Both the position numbers and the translations under genes were made by a program. The notes under the pieces were generated by a model. The model was not told where the DNA came from, searched no databases, and saw nothing but the letters and a program-made list of their open reading frames with translations. 64,000 nt of DNA from Humibacter ginsenosidimutans (lineage in GTDB: Bacteria; Actinomycetota; Actinomycetes; Actinomycetales; Microbacteriaceae). Within the stretch, counting starts at the first letter, position 1, and the number at the start of each line of letters is the position of its first letter. The stretch spans positions 1,550,001-1,614,000 of the forward strand of contig NZ_CP042305.1 of NCBI RefSeq assembly GCF_007859675.1. The letters are read 5' to 3'. Shown in pieces: positions 8,645 through 17,106 of this stretch.

Positions 8645-9448
8645 ATGCCCTTCAACGTCGACCAGCCGGTGAGCATCGGCGTGCAGCTCGCACCCCAGCA
8701 CGCCGAGTACTCGACCATTCGCGACACCGTGCTGCGCCTCGAAGACCTCGGTGTCGACATCGTCTTCAACTGGGACCACTTCTACCCGCTCTCCGGCGAC
8801 CGCGACGGTCTGCACTTCGAGGGCTGGACGATGCTCGGCGCCTGGGCGGAGCAGACCGAGCGCATCCAGTTCGGTCCGCTCGTCACCTGCAACAGCTATC
8901 GCAACCCGGATCTGCTCGCCGACATGGCCCGCACGGTCGACCACGTCAGCGCGAAGGGTGGCGAGGGCCGCCTGGTGTTCGGCATCGGGTCGGGCTGGGC
9001 CCGCCGCGACTACCGGGAGTACGGCTACGAGTTCGGCTCGGTCGGATCACGTCTCGACGACCTGGCGGAGGCGATGCCGCGCATCCGCCGCCGATGGGAG
9101 CTGCTCAACCCGGCGCCCACTCGGCACATCCCGGTGCTGATCGGCGGCGGCGGTGAGCGCAAGACACTGCGCATCGTCGCCGAGCACGCCGATGTCTGGC
9201 ACAGCTTCTCGGACGCCGACGAGTTGCAGCACAAGCTCGACGTGCTCGAAGGATGGTGCGAGCGCGTGGGACGCGACACCTCCCAGATCACGATCTCGGT
9301 CGAGCCCGAACGCACGCAGACCTCCGCCGAATACGAGGAGTTCCGTGCGCTCGGCGCACGCCTGTTCACCACGCAGATCAGCGCCCCCGACTACGACTGG
9401 GATCGCGTGCGGCGCCTGCTGGCGTGGCGCGACGCCGTCAACGGCTAG
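8645..9448 (+). CDS. LLM class F420-dependent oxidoreductase
   Basis: A 267-residue luciferase-like TIM-barrel protein. Signature segments are VSIGVQLAPQHAEY (first strand), DIVFNWDHFYPLSG, FGPLVTCNSYRNPDLLADMARTVDHVS (the common L-V-x-x-x-x-R-x-P block), VFGIGSGWARRDYREYGYEF and PVLIGGGGERKTLRIVAEHADVW. These match the subfamily that uses F420 rather than FMN. The gene follows PhzF at 84 bp. Its substrate is unknown. A perfect hairpin repeat (9504-9562) lies 55 bp after its stop. Confidence 0.88.
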   Translation: MPFNVDQPVSIGVQLAPQHAEYSTIRDTVLRLEDLGVDIVFNWDHFYPLSGDRDGLHFEGWTMLGAWAEQTERIQFGPLVTCNSYRNPDLLADMARTVDHVSAKGGEGRLVFGIGSGWARRDYREYGYEFGSVGSRLDDLAEAMPRIRRRWELLNPAPTRHIPVLIGGGGERKTLRIVAEHADVWHSFSDADELQHKLDVLEGWCERVGRDTSQITISVEPERTQTSAEYEEFRALGARLFTTQISAPDYDWDRVRRLLAWRDAVNG

Positions 9449-9503
9449 CCGCCGCGCGCTCGAGCCCTTCGCCGCGGCATCAGCTGCCGGCCTTCGCCCC
9501 ACG

Positions 9504-9562
9504 TTCAGGTCGCGATTTCGGCCCTTATGCGGCCGCCAGAAGGGCCGAAATCGCGACCTGAA
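9504..9562. repeat. palindromic repeat family, copy 1
   Basis: A perfect 23-bp inverted repeat: left arm 9504-9526, 13-nt loop (ATGCGGCCGCCAG), right arm 9540-9562. The core of the left arm is GGTCGCGATTTCGGCCCTT. It lies between convergent genes; the ArsR reading frame runs into it and takes its stop codon from it. Copies 2 and 3 are at 11789-11847 and 61478-61535. No T-tract follows. Confidence 0.9.
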
Positions 9563-10314
9563 GGCAAGGGCGGAGTCAACGCGCTCAGCCCGTCACGGCC
9601 CTGCGCGGTGATCCGGATGCTGCGCGGAGCGTTGCCGCGCGTGATCCAGCCCAGGTCGAAGAGGCGGGCGGTGATCGCGGTGCCGAGGGGCCCGGCGAGG
9701 TGGTGGGCCTGTTCGGTCCAGTCCACGCAATACCGCAGCGGGCGCGTGGTCGAGAGCGTGTGGGGTGGGATCGCCCACGCGGAGAGCGCGGCAGCACCCT
9801 CTGGCGTCAGCGTGTAGTCGATTTCACTCCCGGGGGCGGAGAGTCGGTCCCGGCTTGTGCCCGGGTGGTGGAGGCCATCGCCCCCTGTGACCCATCCCGC
9901 ATCGAGAAACTGCCGGAAGAGGGCGACACCGGCCTGCCCCGCGAGATGGTGATAGCAGGTGCGTGCCGCGCGCAGGGCCGCGACGCGGGTGTGCTCGCGC
10001 AGCGACGTGATCGGGGTGCGCGGCGCAAGCCTCGCGAGCGCCTCCAACACACCCTCGACCTCCGCATCGGCCAGGCGATAGTAGCGATGACGGCCCTGCT
10101 GCTCGACGGCGACGAGGCCGCGCTCGAGCAGAACCGACAGATGGTTGCTGACCGTGGATGCCGCAACGCCGGCCTCTTCGGCGAGTCGCCCGGCGGGCAG
10201 CGCTCGTTCGTCGGCCAGGGCCATGAGCACGCGAACCCGTCGCGGATCGGCGAAGGCGGATGCCAGGCCTGCGATGTCCGGCTCGCCCTGAGATTCCTGA
10301 CGCACAGAGAACAT
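9505..10314 (-). CDS. ArsR-family transcriptional regulator
   Basis: A 269-residue repressor with a winged-helix domain near residues 15-90. The sequence IAGLASAFADPRRVRVLMAL starts the fold and AEEAGVAASTVSNHLSVLLE is the recognition helix, followed by the wing GRHRYYRLAD. The roughly 150-residue C-terminal part, with CYHHLAGQAGVALF, matches long ArsR-type regulators rather than metal sensors; no cysteine-pair metal site is seen. I chose the ATG at 10314 (FSVRQESQGE) because earlier residues lie in the divergent promoter. It is divergent from the MFS exporter at 10379 and probably controls it. The last residues and the stop are read from palindromic repeat copy 1, so the gene's end has been altered by that element. 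Confidence 0.85.
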   Translation of the reverse strand: MFSVRQESQGEPDIAGLASAFADPRRVRVLMALADERALPAGRLAEEAGVAASTVSNHLSVLLERGLVAVEQQGRHRYYRLADAEVEGVLEALARLAPRTPITSLREHTRVAALRAARTCYHHLAGQAGVALFRQFLDAGWVTGGDGLHHPGTSRDRLSAPGSEIDYTLTPEGAAALSAWAIPPHTLSTTRPLRYCVDWTEQAHHLAGPLGTAITARLFDLGWITRGNAPRSIRITAQGRDGLSALTPPLPSGRDFGPSGGRIRAEIAT

Positions 10315-10334
10315 GCCTCGATGGTACGTGCGAA

Positions 10335-10379
10335 ATGCTTCGACGAACGATGAAGTGTTTGCGCCCCACGATGTGGGCA
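10335..10379. promoter_or_regulatory. divergent promoter with weak dyads between arsR-type and MFS genes
   Basis: The 64-bp gap holds an imperfect dyad around 10335-10362 (AAATGCTTCGACGA against ACGATGAAGTGTTT) and a small CCCAC-GAT-GTGGG palindrome next to the MFS start. Either could be the ArsR operator. Neither is perfect. Confidence 0.4.
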
Positions 10380-11731
10380 TGACACCCGCTTCCGCCAGGT
10401 GGCCGTTGAGGCTCGCGCTCTGCGTCGGCTACTTCCTCGTGCTCCTCGACGTGACGATAGTGAACGTCGCGCTTCCGCAGATCGGTTCCGACCTGAACGC
10501 CGGCGCATCCGGACTGGCGTGGGTAGTGGATGCCTACTCGGTGCCCCTTGCCGCACTGCTGCTGGCGGCCGGCGGGATCGGAGATCGGCTCGGGCATCGG
10601 CGGGTGGTGCTGCTCGGCCTGGTCGGGTTCGGCACTTCCTCGGTGCTGTGTGCGCTGGCCCCGGCCGTCGGCATGCTGATCGCCGCACGGGCCGTTCAGG
10701 GCGTGGGAGCTGCGCTGATGCTCCCCGGCACACTCGCCCTGCTCGTGGAGAACGCCGCGGACGAGAACGCGAGGAGCAGACTCGTGGGCGTCTGGGCCGC
10801 GATCGGCGGCGCCGCCCTGCCCGCCGGTCCGCTGATCGGTGGCCTGCTGGTGCAGACGGCGGGCTGGCGGGCGGTCTTCTGGCTCAGCGTGCCGGTGATC
10901 GCACTGGCTCTTGTCCCCGTGCTCCGGCTCCCCGGCTCGGGTGCCGGGCGGAGACGGGACGACCCCGTCGACTGGGGTGGCGCAGGTCTCCTGGTGGCGG
11001 GGCTCGCCTGCCTGGTGACCGCGATCATCCAGGGGCCCGACCTGCCGTGGCTGGGGGTGCCGCTCGGTGTGATCGCCGTGGGTCTCGCCGCGTGGTTCGT
11101 GTCCGTGGAACGGAGGACGGCGCATCCGCTTCTGAGCATCCCCCACCGCACACGAGGCGCCCTGGCCGCCGCGTGTGCGGTGGCGGGACTGATGAACCTC
11201 TGCGTGCTCGGAGCGCTGTTTCTGCTCACCCAGCTCTTCCAAGACGTGCACAGCTTCGACCCGTTGACGGCGGGCCTGTCCACACTGCCCGCGATGCTGC
11301 CCCTGCCCCTTCTCGGCGCGCCAAGCGGCAGGCTCACGGCCCGCATCGGCGTGTGGCACACCAGCGCGCTCGGCCTTCTCGTTTCCGCGATCGGGTTCGC
11401 GGGCATCGCCTGCACCGCCGGCGGCAGCAACATGGCGCTGCTGTTCTGTCTGGCGGTCTGGGGCGCGGGCCTCGGCATCCTGACCCCTGCGATCGTCACG
11501 GCCGCGCTGCGAGCCGCGCCCGGTTCGCCCGGCGCGGCATCCGGTGTGAGCAATACCAGCAGGCAGACCGGCGGCGCACTCGGTGTGGCGATCTTCGCTG
11601 CGATCGCCGGGCCCGCCGACGGCCTCGGCTTCGTGTCGCATTCCCTCGCGCTCTTCCTCGCGGGCTCCGCGGCCTTCGCCGTCGCCGGCATGCTCTGCTT
11701 CGCGGCCGCCCGCCGCCGATCGTGGCGGTGA
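10379..11731 (+). CDS. MFS drug exporter, DHA2 (14-TM) family
   Basis: A 450-residue transporter. The first membrane segment ends in FLVLLDVTIVNVALPQIGSDL, the DHA2 hallmark L-D-x-T-I-V-N-V-A-L-P. GDRLGHRRVVLLGL is the loop 2-3 motif A, and further motifs are ARAVQGVGAALMLPGTLALL and GPLIGGLL. Proton-driven export of a hydrophobic or cationic toxic compound is the known role of the family. The ATG at 10379 fits the start of helix 1. It is divergent from an ArsR regulator, and the gene ends 57 bp before palindromic repeat copy 2. Confidence 0.9.
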   Translation: MTPASARWPLRLALCVGYFLVLLDVTIVNVALPQIGSDLNAGASGLAWVVDAYSVPLAALLLAAGGIGDRLGHRRVVLLGLVGFGTSSVLCALAPAVGMLIAARAVQGVGAALMLPGTLALLVENAADENARSRLVGVWAAIGGAALPAGPLIGGLLVQTAGWRAVFWLSVPVIALALVPVLRLPGSGAGRRRDDPVDWGGAGLLVAGLACLVTAIIQGPDLPWLGVPLGVIAVGLAAWFVSVERRTAHPLLSIPHRTRGALAAACAVAGLMNLCVLGALFLLTQLFQDVHSFDPLTAGLSTLPAMLPLPLLGAPSGRLTARIGVWHTSALGLLVSAIGFAGIACTAGGSNMALLFCLAVWGAGLGILTPAIVTAALRAAPGSPGAASGVSNTSRQTGGALGVAIFAAIAGPADGLGFVSHSLALFLAGSAAFAVAGMLCFAAARRRSWR

Positions 11732-11788
11732 CCCCCGTGGGCCGCCCTCACCAGACCGGCCAGCCCCTCACCACCGGTCATCCCCGCC

Positions 11789-11847
11789 TTCAGATCGCGA
11801 TTTCGGCCCTTATGCGGCCGCCAGAAGGGCCGAAATCGCGACCTGAG
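11789..11847. repeat. palindromic repeat family, copy 2
   Basis: Arms 11789-11811 and 11825-11847 around the same 13-nt loop as copy 1. The inner 16 bp pair perfectly, with two outer mismatches. It lies between the convergent MFS and cofE-cofC genes, so a role in ending transcription in both directions is possible. Confidence 0.85.
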
Positions 11848-11923
11848 TCAGGGGAATGGAACGGGATCGCGACCCGAACACGGCAGATCCCCAGGCCGAT
11901 GGCTCGGCCGGCGTCGCGACGGG

Positions 11924-13516
11924 TCAGCGTGCAAACGACGGGCGGGCGGCGAGCAGGTCCTCCGTCGCCGAGCCGAAGCTGCCGCGGAAAGCCTCGAGGG
12001 TTCGGGGATCGTCGACGTCCTGACGCAGGCTCGATCCCGTTGCGACGACGAGCTCGACGAACCCGGCGTCGCGGTGCAGCGCCGCCGAGCCACGGCCGAA
12101 CCTCGACGAGATCGTGGCACCCGGCGCGGCCGTGATCGCCGTCGTCCCCGTGCCGTCGGCATCGGGGACGAAGGAGTACGGATGCCCGTGCCGCGCCGCA
12201 TCCACCGCCGACCGCAGCGCCGCGTCGAGGTCTTCGCCGCGGAGCGCAGGCAAGTCGCCGACCAGCACCGCCACGAACGACCCCGGGTGCAACCGATGCG
12301 CCGCGAGCACACCGGCGGCGACCGCCGCGTTCAGCCCGGCACTCGGGTCGGGGACGATCGCATCGGCGCGTGAATGCACAGTCTCGGCGAGGGACGGCTC
12401 GCTCGAGACGACGATGACGGCGTCGACCGCCACGGCCGTCCGAATCGCATCGAGCGTGTCCAGCAGGAACGCCGACGACAGCCGGCGTCGATCCAGCCCC
12501 GCCTCCCCCGCGAACCGCGACTTCGCGCCGTCGCCGCCCTTGAACGGCACGACGACCGTCCACCGGGGCCGGGCGCCGGTCGCGAGCGCGAGGCCGGCGG
12601 CCAGTCCGCTGCGGTACCCCTCGGCGAGCGCCTCGTCGGTTCCGAGCCGGAACATGTCGCCCTGGCCGGTGCGGGTCAGGGAGCGCCCGGCGGTGAACGG
12701 CGCCGAGCGCTGCGGCTCCAGCAGCCGGGCGGTTCCACGCACGACGGCCACGGGGCATCCGCTCGCCTTGCCCTTCACGAGGTCGCCGAGCGCGGCGAGT
12801 TCGTCGCCGACGGCGGGCTGCGTGACCGCGAGGGCCCTTCCGGCCGCGTCGGTCTGGCCGCGCAGATCGTCGACGACGCGCACCCCTGCCGCACCGATGG
12901 CGAGGTCGGTCTGGCCGATGCGCCACGTACGACCCAGCGTGTCGCTGATGATCACGCCGAGCTCGATGCCGAAGCGCGCGTTCCACGCGGCCAGCAGCGC
13001 GCGAGCCGACGCGTCGGGATCCCGCGGCAGCAGCAGCACCGAGCCATCGGCGACATTGCTGGCGTCCACGCCGGCGGCCGCACCGACGACGCCCTGCCGG
13101 TTCTCCACGATGCGGGTCACCCCGCCGTCGTAGGCGCGCGTCGCGACCACGCGCACGGTCTCATCCGTGATGGCCTGCTCGCGGTCGTCGGCGGCGACCA
13201 CCCTGCCCTCGGCCTTGGAGACGATCTTGCTGGTGACGATCAGGATGTCGCCGGAACGCAACGCCCGCTCGGGGTGCGCGGCGGCATCCGCCTCGAGCGC
13301 GCCGGCGACGATCGCGGCGAGGTCATCGCCCGGCGCGATCTCCGGGATGCCGGGCACAGGCCACGCGGTGATCGCGCCGGTCGTGGGCGCTTCGGCACTC
13401 GGCGGCGCTTCGGGACTCGTCGATGCGTCGGCGCTTCCTGAGCGAGCGAAGCGAGTCGAAGGACTCTCGGCGTGCTCAGAGTGCTCGGGCTCCCTCATCG
13501 ATGGGGCCCCGCTCAT
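11924..13516 (-). CDS. CofE-CofC fusion: F420-0 gamma-glutamyl ligase and phospholactate guanylyltransferase
   Basis: A 530-residue fusion of two F420 enzymes. The N-terminal half (about residues 45-270) is Cof[59 protein letters not shown] and [14 protein letters not shown] are its landmarks. A segment [20 protein letters not shown] recalls the linker of mycobacterial FbiB. The C-terminal half (about 312-520) is CofC/Fbi[31 protein letters not shown] and [17 protein letters not shown] form the nucleotidyltransferase site. Mycobacterial FbiB instead carries a nitroreductase half. The ATG at 13516 overlaps the stop of the upstream LLM gene (ATGA), so the two are coupled. The first 40 residues are low complexity and partly encoded by a palindrome-like sequence at 13437-13463. 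Confidence 0.9.
   Translation of the reverse strand: MSGAPSMREPEHSEHAESPSTRFARSGSADASTSPEAPPSAEAPTTGAITAWPVPGIPEIAPGDDLAAIVAGALEADAAAHPERALRSGDILIVTSKIVSKAEGRVVAADDREQAITDETVRVVATRAYDGGVTRIVENRQGVVGAAAGVDASNVADGSVLLLPRDPDASARALLAAWNARFGIELGVIISDTLGRTWRIGQTDLAIGAAGVRVVDDLRGQTDAAGRALAVTQPAVGDELAALGDLVKGKASGCPVAVVRGTARLLEPQRSAPFTAGRSLTRTGQGDMFRLGTDEALAEGYRSGLAAGLALATGARPRWTVVVPFKGGDGAKSRFAGEAGLDRRRLSSAFLLDTLDAIRTAVAVDAVIVVSSEPSLAETVHSRADAIVPDPSAGLNAAVAAGVLAAHRLHPGSFVAVLVGDLPALRGEDLDAALRSAVDAARHGHPYSFVPDADGTGTTAITAAPGATISSRFGRGSAALHRDAGFVELVVATGSSLRQDVDDPRTLEAFRGSFGSATEDLLAARPSFAR
13437..13463. repeat. candidate dispersed element in the N-terminus of cofE-cofC
   Basis: The sequence CCTGAGCGAGCGAAGCGAGT and the following TCGAAGGA encode [10 protein letters not shown] in the disordered N-terminus. 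Its self-complementary GCGAGCGAAGCGAG character resembles short dispersed repeats often seen in actinobacterial intergenic regions. There is no second exact copy in this window that I could find. Confidence 0.35.
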
Positions 13517-14520
13517 CGATGGAGCGCAGGCAGCACGTCGCGCCCGAAGACCTCGATCCACTCCCGCTGGTTGCGGCCGACGTTGTGCAGGTACACCCGG
13601 TCGAAGCCGAGGTCGACGTACTTCTGGATCGCGGCGCGATGCACGTCCGGGTCGCTGGAGATGACCATGCGGCCCTCGAAGTCCTCCGGCCGCACGATCT
13701 TGGCGATCTGCTCGAACTCGAAGGGCGAGCGGATGTCCGCCTTCGGAAACTTCATGCCCCCGTTCGGCCACTCGCGCACGGCGTTGGTCAGGGCCTCCTC
13801 GTCGGTCGGCGCCCAACTCAGATGCAGCTGCAGCACGCGAGGGGCGTCATCGGGGTTCTTGCCGGCATCCCGCTGCCCCTCGTCGAACTTCGCGAACAGG
13901 CCGCTGATCTTCTCCAGCGGCGCGCCGACGGTGATGAGGCCGTCGACGCTCTGACCGGCGCGCTTGGCCGTCACCGGGCCCGCCGTGGCGATGAGGATCT
14001 CGGGTGCCTGCTCCGGCATGGTCCACAGCCGGGTGGACTCGAGCTTGAAGAACTGCCCCGAGTGCTTCGTGTCACGGCCGGCCAGCGACGCGGAGAAAAG
14101 CTTCTTGATGATGTCGATGGCCTCGAACATGCGGTTGATGCGCTCGGGCGCCTCAGGCCAGTACCCGCCGACGATGTGCTCGTTGAGCGCCTCTCCCGAC
14201 CCGAGTCCGAGCCAGTGGCGGCCCGGGTACATGGCGGCGAGGGTCGCGGATGCCTGCGCGACGATCGCGGGATGGAACCGGAAGCTGGGGGTGGTCACCC
14301 CCGGCCCGAGGTCGCCGTTCGTGCGCTCGCCGATGGCCGTCAGCACGTTCCAGACGAAGGATGCCTGGCCCTGTGTCGGCACCCACGGCTGGAAGTGATC
14401 GGCGGCCATCACCCCCGAGAATCCGTGCTGTTCTGCATGCGCGCTCAGCTCGACGACCTCCATGGGGGCGAACTGCTCGAGCATCGCGGCGTATCCGACC
14501 TGGAGTTCACGCGTAGCCAT
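13513..14520 (-). CDS. LLM class F420-dependent oxidoreductase, Fgd-like
   Basis: A 335-residue TIM-barrel protein of the F420-dependent glucose-6-phosphate dehydrogenase (Fgd) group. Landmarks are [36 protein letters not shown] with the D-H-F-Q-P-W core, [36 protein letters not shown] and [16 protein letters not shown]. Mycobacterial Fgd supplies reduced F420, and a similar job fits here, though the sugar-phosphate specificity cannot be assigned from these motifs. The ATG at 14520 is well placed for the first strand. Its stop overlaps the start of cofE-cofC, which ties F420 use to F420 synthesis. Confidence 0.9.
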   Translation of the reverse strand: MATRELQVGYAAMLEQFAPMEVVELSAHAEQHGFSGVMAADHFQPWVPTQGQASFVWNVLTAIGERTNGDLGPGVTTPSFRFHPAIVAQASATLAAMYPGRHWLGLGSGEALNEHIVGGYWPEAPERINRMFEAIDIIKKLFSASLAGRDTKHSGQFFKLESTRLWTMPEQAPEILIATAGPVTAKRAGQSVDGLITVGAPLEKISGLFAKFDEGQRDAGKNPDDAPRVLQLHLSWAPTDEEALTNAVREWPNGGMKFPKADIRSPFEFEQIAKIVRPEDFEGRMVISSDPDVHRAAIQKYVDLGFDRVYLHNVGRNQREWIEVFGRDVLPALHR

Positions 14521-14649
14521 GCCACCATTCTGCCGATCCCGCCCCGTCCGCACGTGGCCCTGATCGCCGCTCGGCTCGTGACGACCCGACTCGACATTTC
14601 TGGATTGCCAGGTGCCTGCCGGTTTCGGAATGCCGTACCGGGTAGTCTG

Positions 14650-15840
14650 ATGGGAGCGATCGGCGTTTTGCCTTTGGCGCACACTCAGCCGCAGGCTGCC
14701 AACGAACGGCACATTCTCATCGCCTCTTCTTCCGCAGCGACGACGCTTTCGGAGGGCCGGCTGGGTCGCCTCAGAACCACAGGCCGTACGAGTCCCGTCG
14801 GTCCCGATGTCGCCGCGTCGTACACGCAAGCCTCTCGCGCAGTGAAAGCGAACGGCCTTCTCGTTCGTGCCAAGGGCTTCTACCTACTCGTCGCGACAGC
14901 CCTTGTGCTCGCAACGGCCGCCGACGTCGCCGGCATGGTCCTGCTCGGTCACAGCTGGTTCCAGCTCATCCTCGCCGGCGTTCTTGGACTGATCCTGACG
15001 CAGTTCGCCTTCCTCGCCCACGAAGCCGCTCACCGTCAGATCCTGACGTCGGGCCCGGCGAACGATCGGCTGGGCAGGTTCCTCGCCACCTTCGTGATCG
15101 GCATGAGCTATGCGTGGTGGATGAACAAGCACTCCCGGCATCACGCCAATCCGAACCAGGTGGGCAAGGACCCCGACATCGCCGTCGACACCATCTCGTT
15201 CCTCGAAGAAGACGCCGCGAAACGCACCGGCGTCATGGCCTGGATCACCCGGCGCCAGGGCTACCTGTTCTTTCCCCTGCTCTCGCTCGAGGGCGTCAAC
15301 CTGCACGTGACCTCGACACGCATCCTGTTCGGCAGAGACGCCGTCAAGCGCCGCAAGACCGAGATCGCGCTCATCGCCACCCGGTTCGCGCTCTATCTCG
15401 GTGTGTTGTTCGTCTTCTTGCCCCCGGGAATGGCTGCGGCGTTCATCGGCGTGCAGTTCGCGGTGTTCGGCATCTACATGGGCGCGTCGTTCGCCCCCAA
15501 CCACAAGGGCATGCCGATCATCCCCAGAGACCTCAAGCTCGACTTCTTCTCGAAGCAGGTGCTCACCTCCCGCAACATCACAGGCGGCTGGTGGGCGACC
15601 ACGCTCTTCGGCGGCCTCAACTACCAGGTCGAGCACCACCTCTTCCCGAGCATGGCCCGGCCGCACCTCTCCAAGGCGAGGCTGCTCGTGCGCGAGCACT
15701 GCCTGGCCAATGGCATCGACTACACCGAGACGACCATGATGGAGTCGTACTCCATCGTCATCGCCTACCTGAACAGGGTCGGCCTCCATGCACGGGATCC
15801 GTTCGCGTGCCCTATGGTCGCGCAATATCGGGGCGCATGA
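14650..15840 (+). CDS. membrane fatty acid desaturase
   Basis: An acyl desaturase of the membrane di-iron family, 396 residues from the ATG at 14650. All three histidine boxes are present: HEAAH near residue 129, HSRHHAN near 161 and QVEHHLFPSM near 328. Hydrophobic segments flank them (LVATALVLATAADVAGMVLL, FALYLGVLFVFLPPGMAAAF). It introduces a double bond into a fatty acyl chain and so raises membrane fluidity. The first 60 residues are poorly conserved-looking, so the true start may lie later. A cold-shock protein gene follows by 102 bp, which suggests cold adaptation. The upstream open frame is antisense to the LLM gene and is not part of the protein. Confidence 0.88.
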   Translation: MGAIGVLPLAHTQPQAANERHILIASSSAATTLSEGRLGRLRTTGRTSPVGPDVAASYTQASRAVKANGLLVRAKGFYLLVATALVLATAADVAGMVLLGHSWFQLILAGVLGLILTQFAFLAHEAAHRQILTSGPANDRLGRFLATFVIGMSYAWWMNKHSRHHANPNQVGKDPDIAVDTISFLEEDAAKRTGVMAWITRRQGYLFFPLLSLEGVNLHVTSTRILFGRDAVKRRKTEIALIATRFALYLGVLFVFLPPGMAAAFIGVQFAVFGIYMGASFAPNHKGMPIIPRDLKLDFFSKQVLTSRNITGGWWATTLFGGLNYQVEHHLFPSMARPHLSKARLLVREHCLANGIDYTETTMMESYSIVIAYLNRVGLHARDPFACPMVAQYRGA

Positions 15841-15870
15841 CAGGCTCGTACATCGGACACACAAGACGTC

Positions 15871-15888
15871 GGCAGCGATCTCGCTGCC
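15871..15888 (+). promoter_or_regulatory. hairpin in the leader of the cold-shock gene
   Basis: GGCAGCGA-TC-TCGCTGCC is a perfect 8-bp stem with a 2-nt loop, 54 bp upstream of the cold-shock ATG. It could terminate desaturase transcription or be part of a structured cold-shock 5' leader. No T-run follows, so the second reading is at least as likely. Confidence 0.45.
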
Positions 15889-15942
15889 GTACGGGGGACT
15901 GCAGTTCGCGGTCTTCGAACACGAATAAAAGGAAAACGACGC

Positions 15943-16149
15943 ATGGCCACCGGCACCGTCAAATGGTTCAACTCTGACAAGGGCTACGGCTTCATCGCCC
16001 CGGACGACGGCTCTGCCGACGTCTTCGCCCATCACTCCGCCATCGTGGGAAGCGGCTACCGCAACCTCGAAGAGAACCAGAAGGTGGAGTACGACGTGGA
16101 GCAGGGCGCTAAGGGCCCGCAGGCCACCAACATCCGCAGCGCTCAGTAG
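15943..16149 (+). CDS. cold-shock protein (CspA family)
   Basis: A 68-residue single cold-shock domain. The RNP1-type motif [10 protein letters not shown] is at residues 13-22 and the RNP2-type motif DVFAHHSAI at 25-33; the N-terminus [12 protein letters not shown] is textbook. It binds single-stranded RNA or DNA and prevents secondary structure. The Shine-Dalgarno AAAGGAAA is strong. It sits behind a desaturase and before a good hairpin terminator (16163-16200). Confidence 0.97.
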   Translation: MATGTVKWFNSDKGYGFIAPDDGSADVFAHHSAIVGSGYRNLEENQKVEYDVEQGAKGPQATNIRSAQ

Positions 16150-16162
16150 CGCGCTCACACGG

Positions 16163-16200
16163 AAGCGGACCGGAGGGGATGGTCACCCTCCGGTCCGCTT
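16163..16200 (+). terminator. hairpin terminator of the cold-shock gene
   Basis: A perfect 15-bp stem (16163-16177 with 16186-16200, core GCGGACCGGAGGG) with an 8-nt loop, 13 bp after the cold-shock stop. It is followed by CGTCTTCC rather than a clean T-tract. Confidence 0.8.
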
Positions 16201-16251
16201 CGTCTTCCACGCCTCCCCACGTGACGGGGAAGGCCAGCTAACGTGCGGTGC

Positions 16252-17106
16252 ATGGACATCGGCTTCCACATCGCGAACTTCACCTGGAACGTCTCTCCCG
16301 ATCAGCTGGCCCCCACCTTCGCCCGCGCCGCGAGCGAGGCGGATGCATCCGGCATCAAGCGCATCACCGTGATGGACCACTTCTGGCAGATCGGCACCAT
16401 CGGCACGCCGGAACAGCCCATGCTGGAGGGCTACACGGCGCTCGGCTTTCTCGCCGCGCACACCTCGAGCGTGCTGCTGCACACGCTCGTGACGGGCGTG
16501 ATCTACCGCGAGCCGGGCATCCTCGCCAAGCAGATCTCCACGCTCGACGTGCTCTCCGGCGGGCGCGCGGGGCTCGGCATCGGCGCGGGCTGGAACGAGG
16601 AGGAGTCGAAGGGTCTCGGCATTCCGTTCCCGCCGACGAAGGAGCGCTTCGAACGGCTCGAGGAAGCCCTGCAGATCTGCCTGCAGATGTGGAGCGGCGA
16701 CGAGGGTCCGTACGACGGCGAGCATTACCACCTGGGTCGCACGCTCAACTCGCCGCAGCCGCTGTCGAAGCCGCGGCCCTACCTCATGATCGGCGGCGTC
16801 GGCGAGCAGAAGACCCTGCGCTATGTCGCCAGGTACGCGGATGCCTGCAACATCTTCGGCTCCCCCGAGGCCGCCCACAAGCTCGACGTTCTGCGTCACT
16901 GGTGCGACGTGGAGGGCCGCGACTACGACACCGTGGAGAAGACCACGACCACGGCGATCCACGCCGACACCGACCTCGAGGCGTTCGTGGGCCAGCTGGA
17001 TGCCCTGCGCGAGCTGGGCTTCACCGCCGCGTACGTGTCGGCGCGCACGCCCGATCCGCTGAAGGCTGTGGAATTCTTGGGACGAGTCGCAGAGAGGGTG
17101 AGCTGA
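16252..17106 (+). CDS. LLM class F420-dependent oxidoreductase
   Basis: A 284-residue luciferase-like protein of the group commonly annotated as F420-dependent. The barrel starts MDIGFHIANFTWNVSPDQLA; MDHFWQIGTIG holds the D-H-F block, VLLHTLVTGVIYREPGILAK the L-V-T-x2-x-Y-R-x-P block, GRAGLGIGAGWNEEESKGLG the glycine loop, and LMIGGVGEQKTLRYVARYAD the phosphate-binding strand. The ATG at 16252 lies 7 bp beyond TAACGT (16239-16244) and is probably leaderless; an in-frame GTG at 16243 is less likely. Its stop overlaps the ATG of the Ddn-like gene that follows (TGATG), so the two were built as a coupled pair. Confidence 0.9.
   Translation: MDIGFHIANFTWNVSPDQLAPTFARAASEADASGIKRITVMDHFWQIGTIGTPEQPMLEGYTALGFLAAHTSSVLLHTLVTGVIYREPGILAKQISTLDVLSGGRAGLGIGAGWNEEESKGLGIPFPPTKERFERLEEALQICLQMWSGDEGPYDGEHYHLGRTLNSPQPLSKPRPYLMIGGVGEQKTLRYVARYADACNIFGSPEAAHKLDVLRHWCDVEGRDYDTVEKTTTTAIHADTDLEAFVGQLDALRELGFTAAYVSARTPDPLKAVEFLGRVAERVS

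Noticed and set aside
13423..14649. Very long plus-strand frame continuing upstream of the desaturase
   Set aside because: The upstream 400 codons are antisense to the Fgd-like LLM and cofE genes; similarity to desaturases starts only after about 14800.
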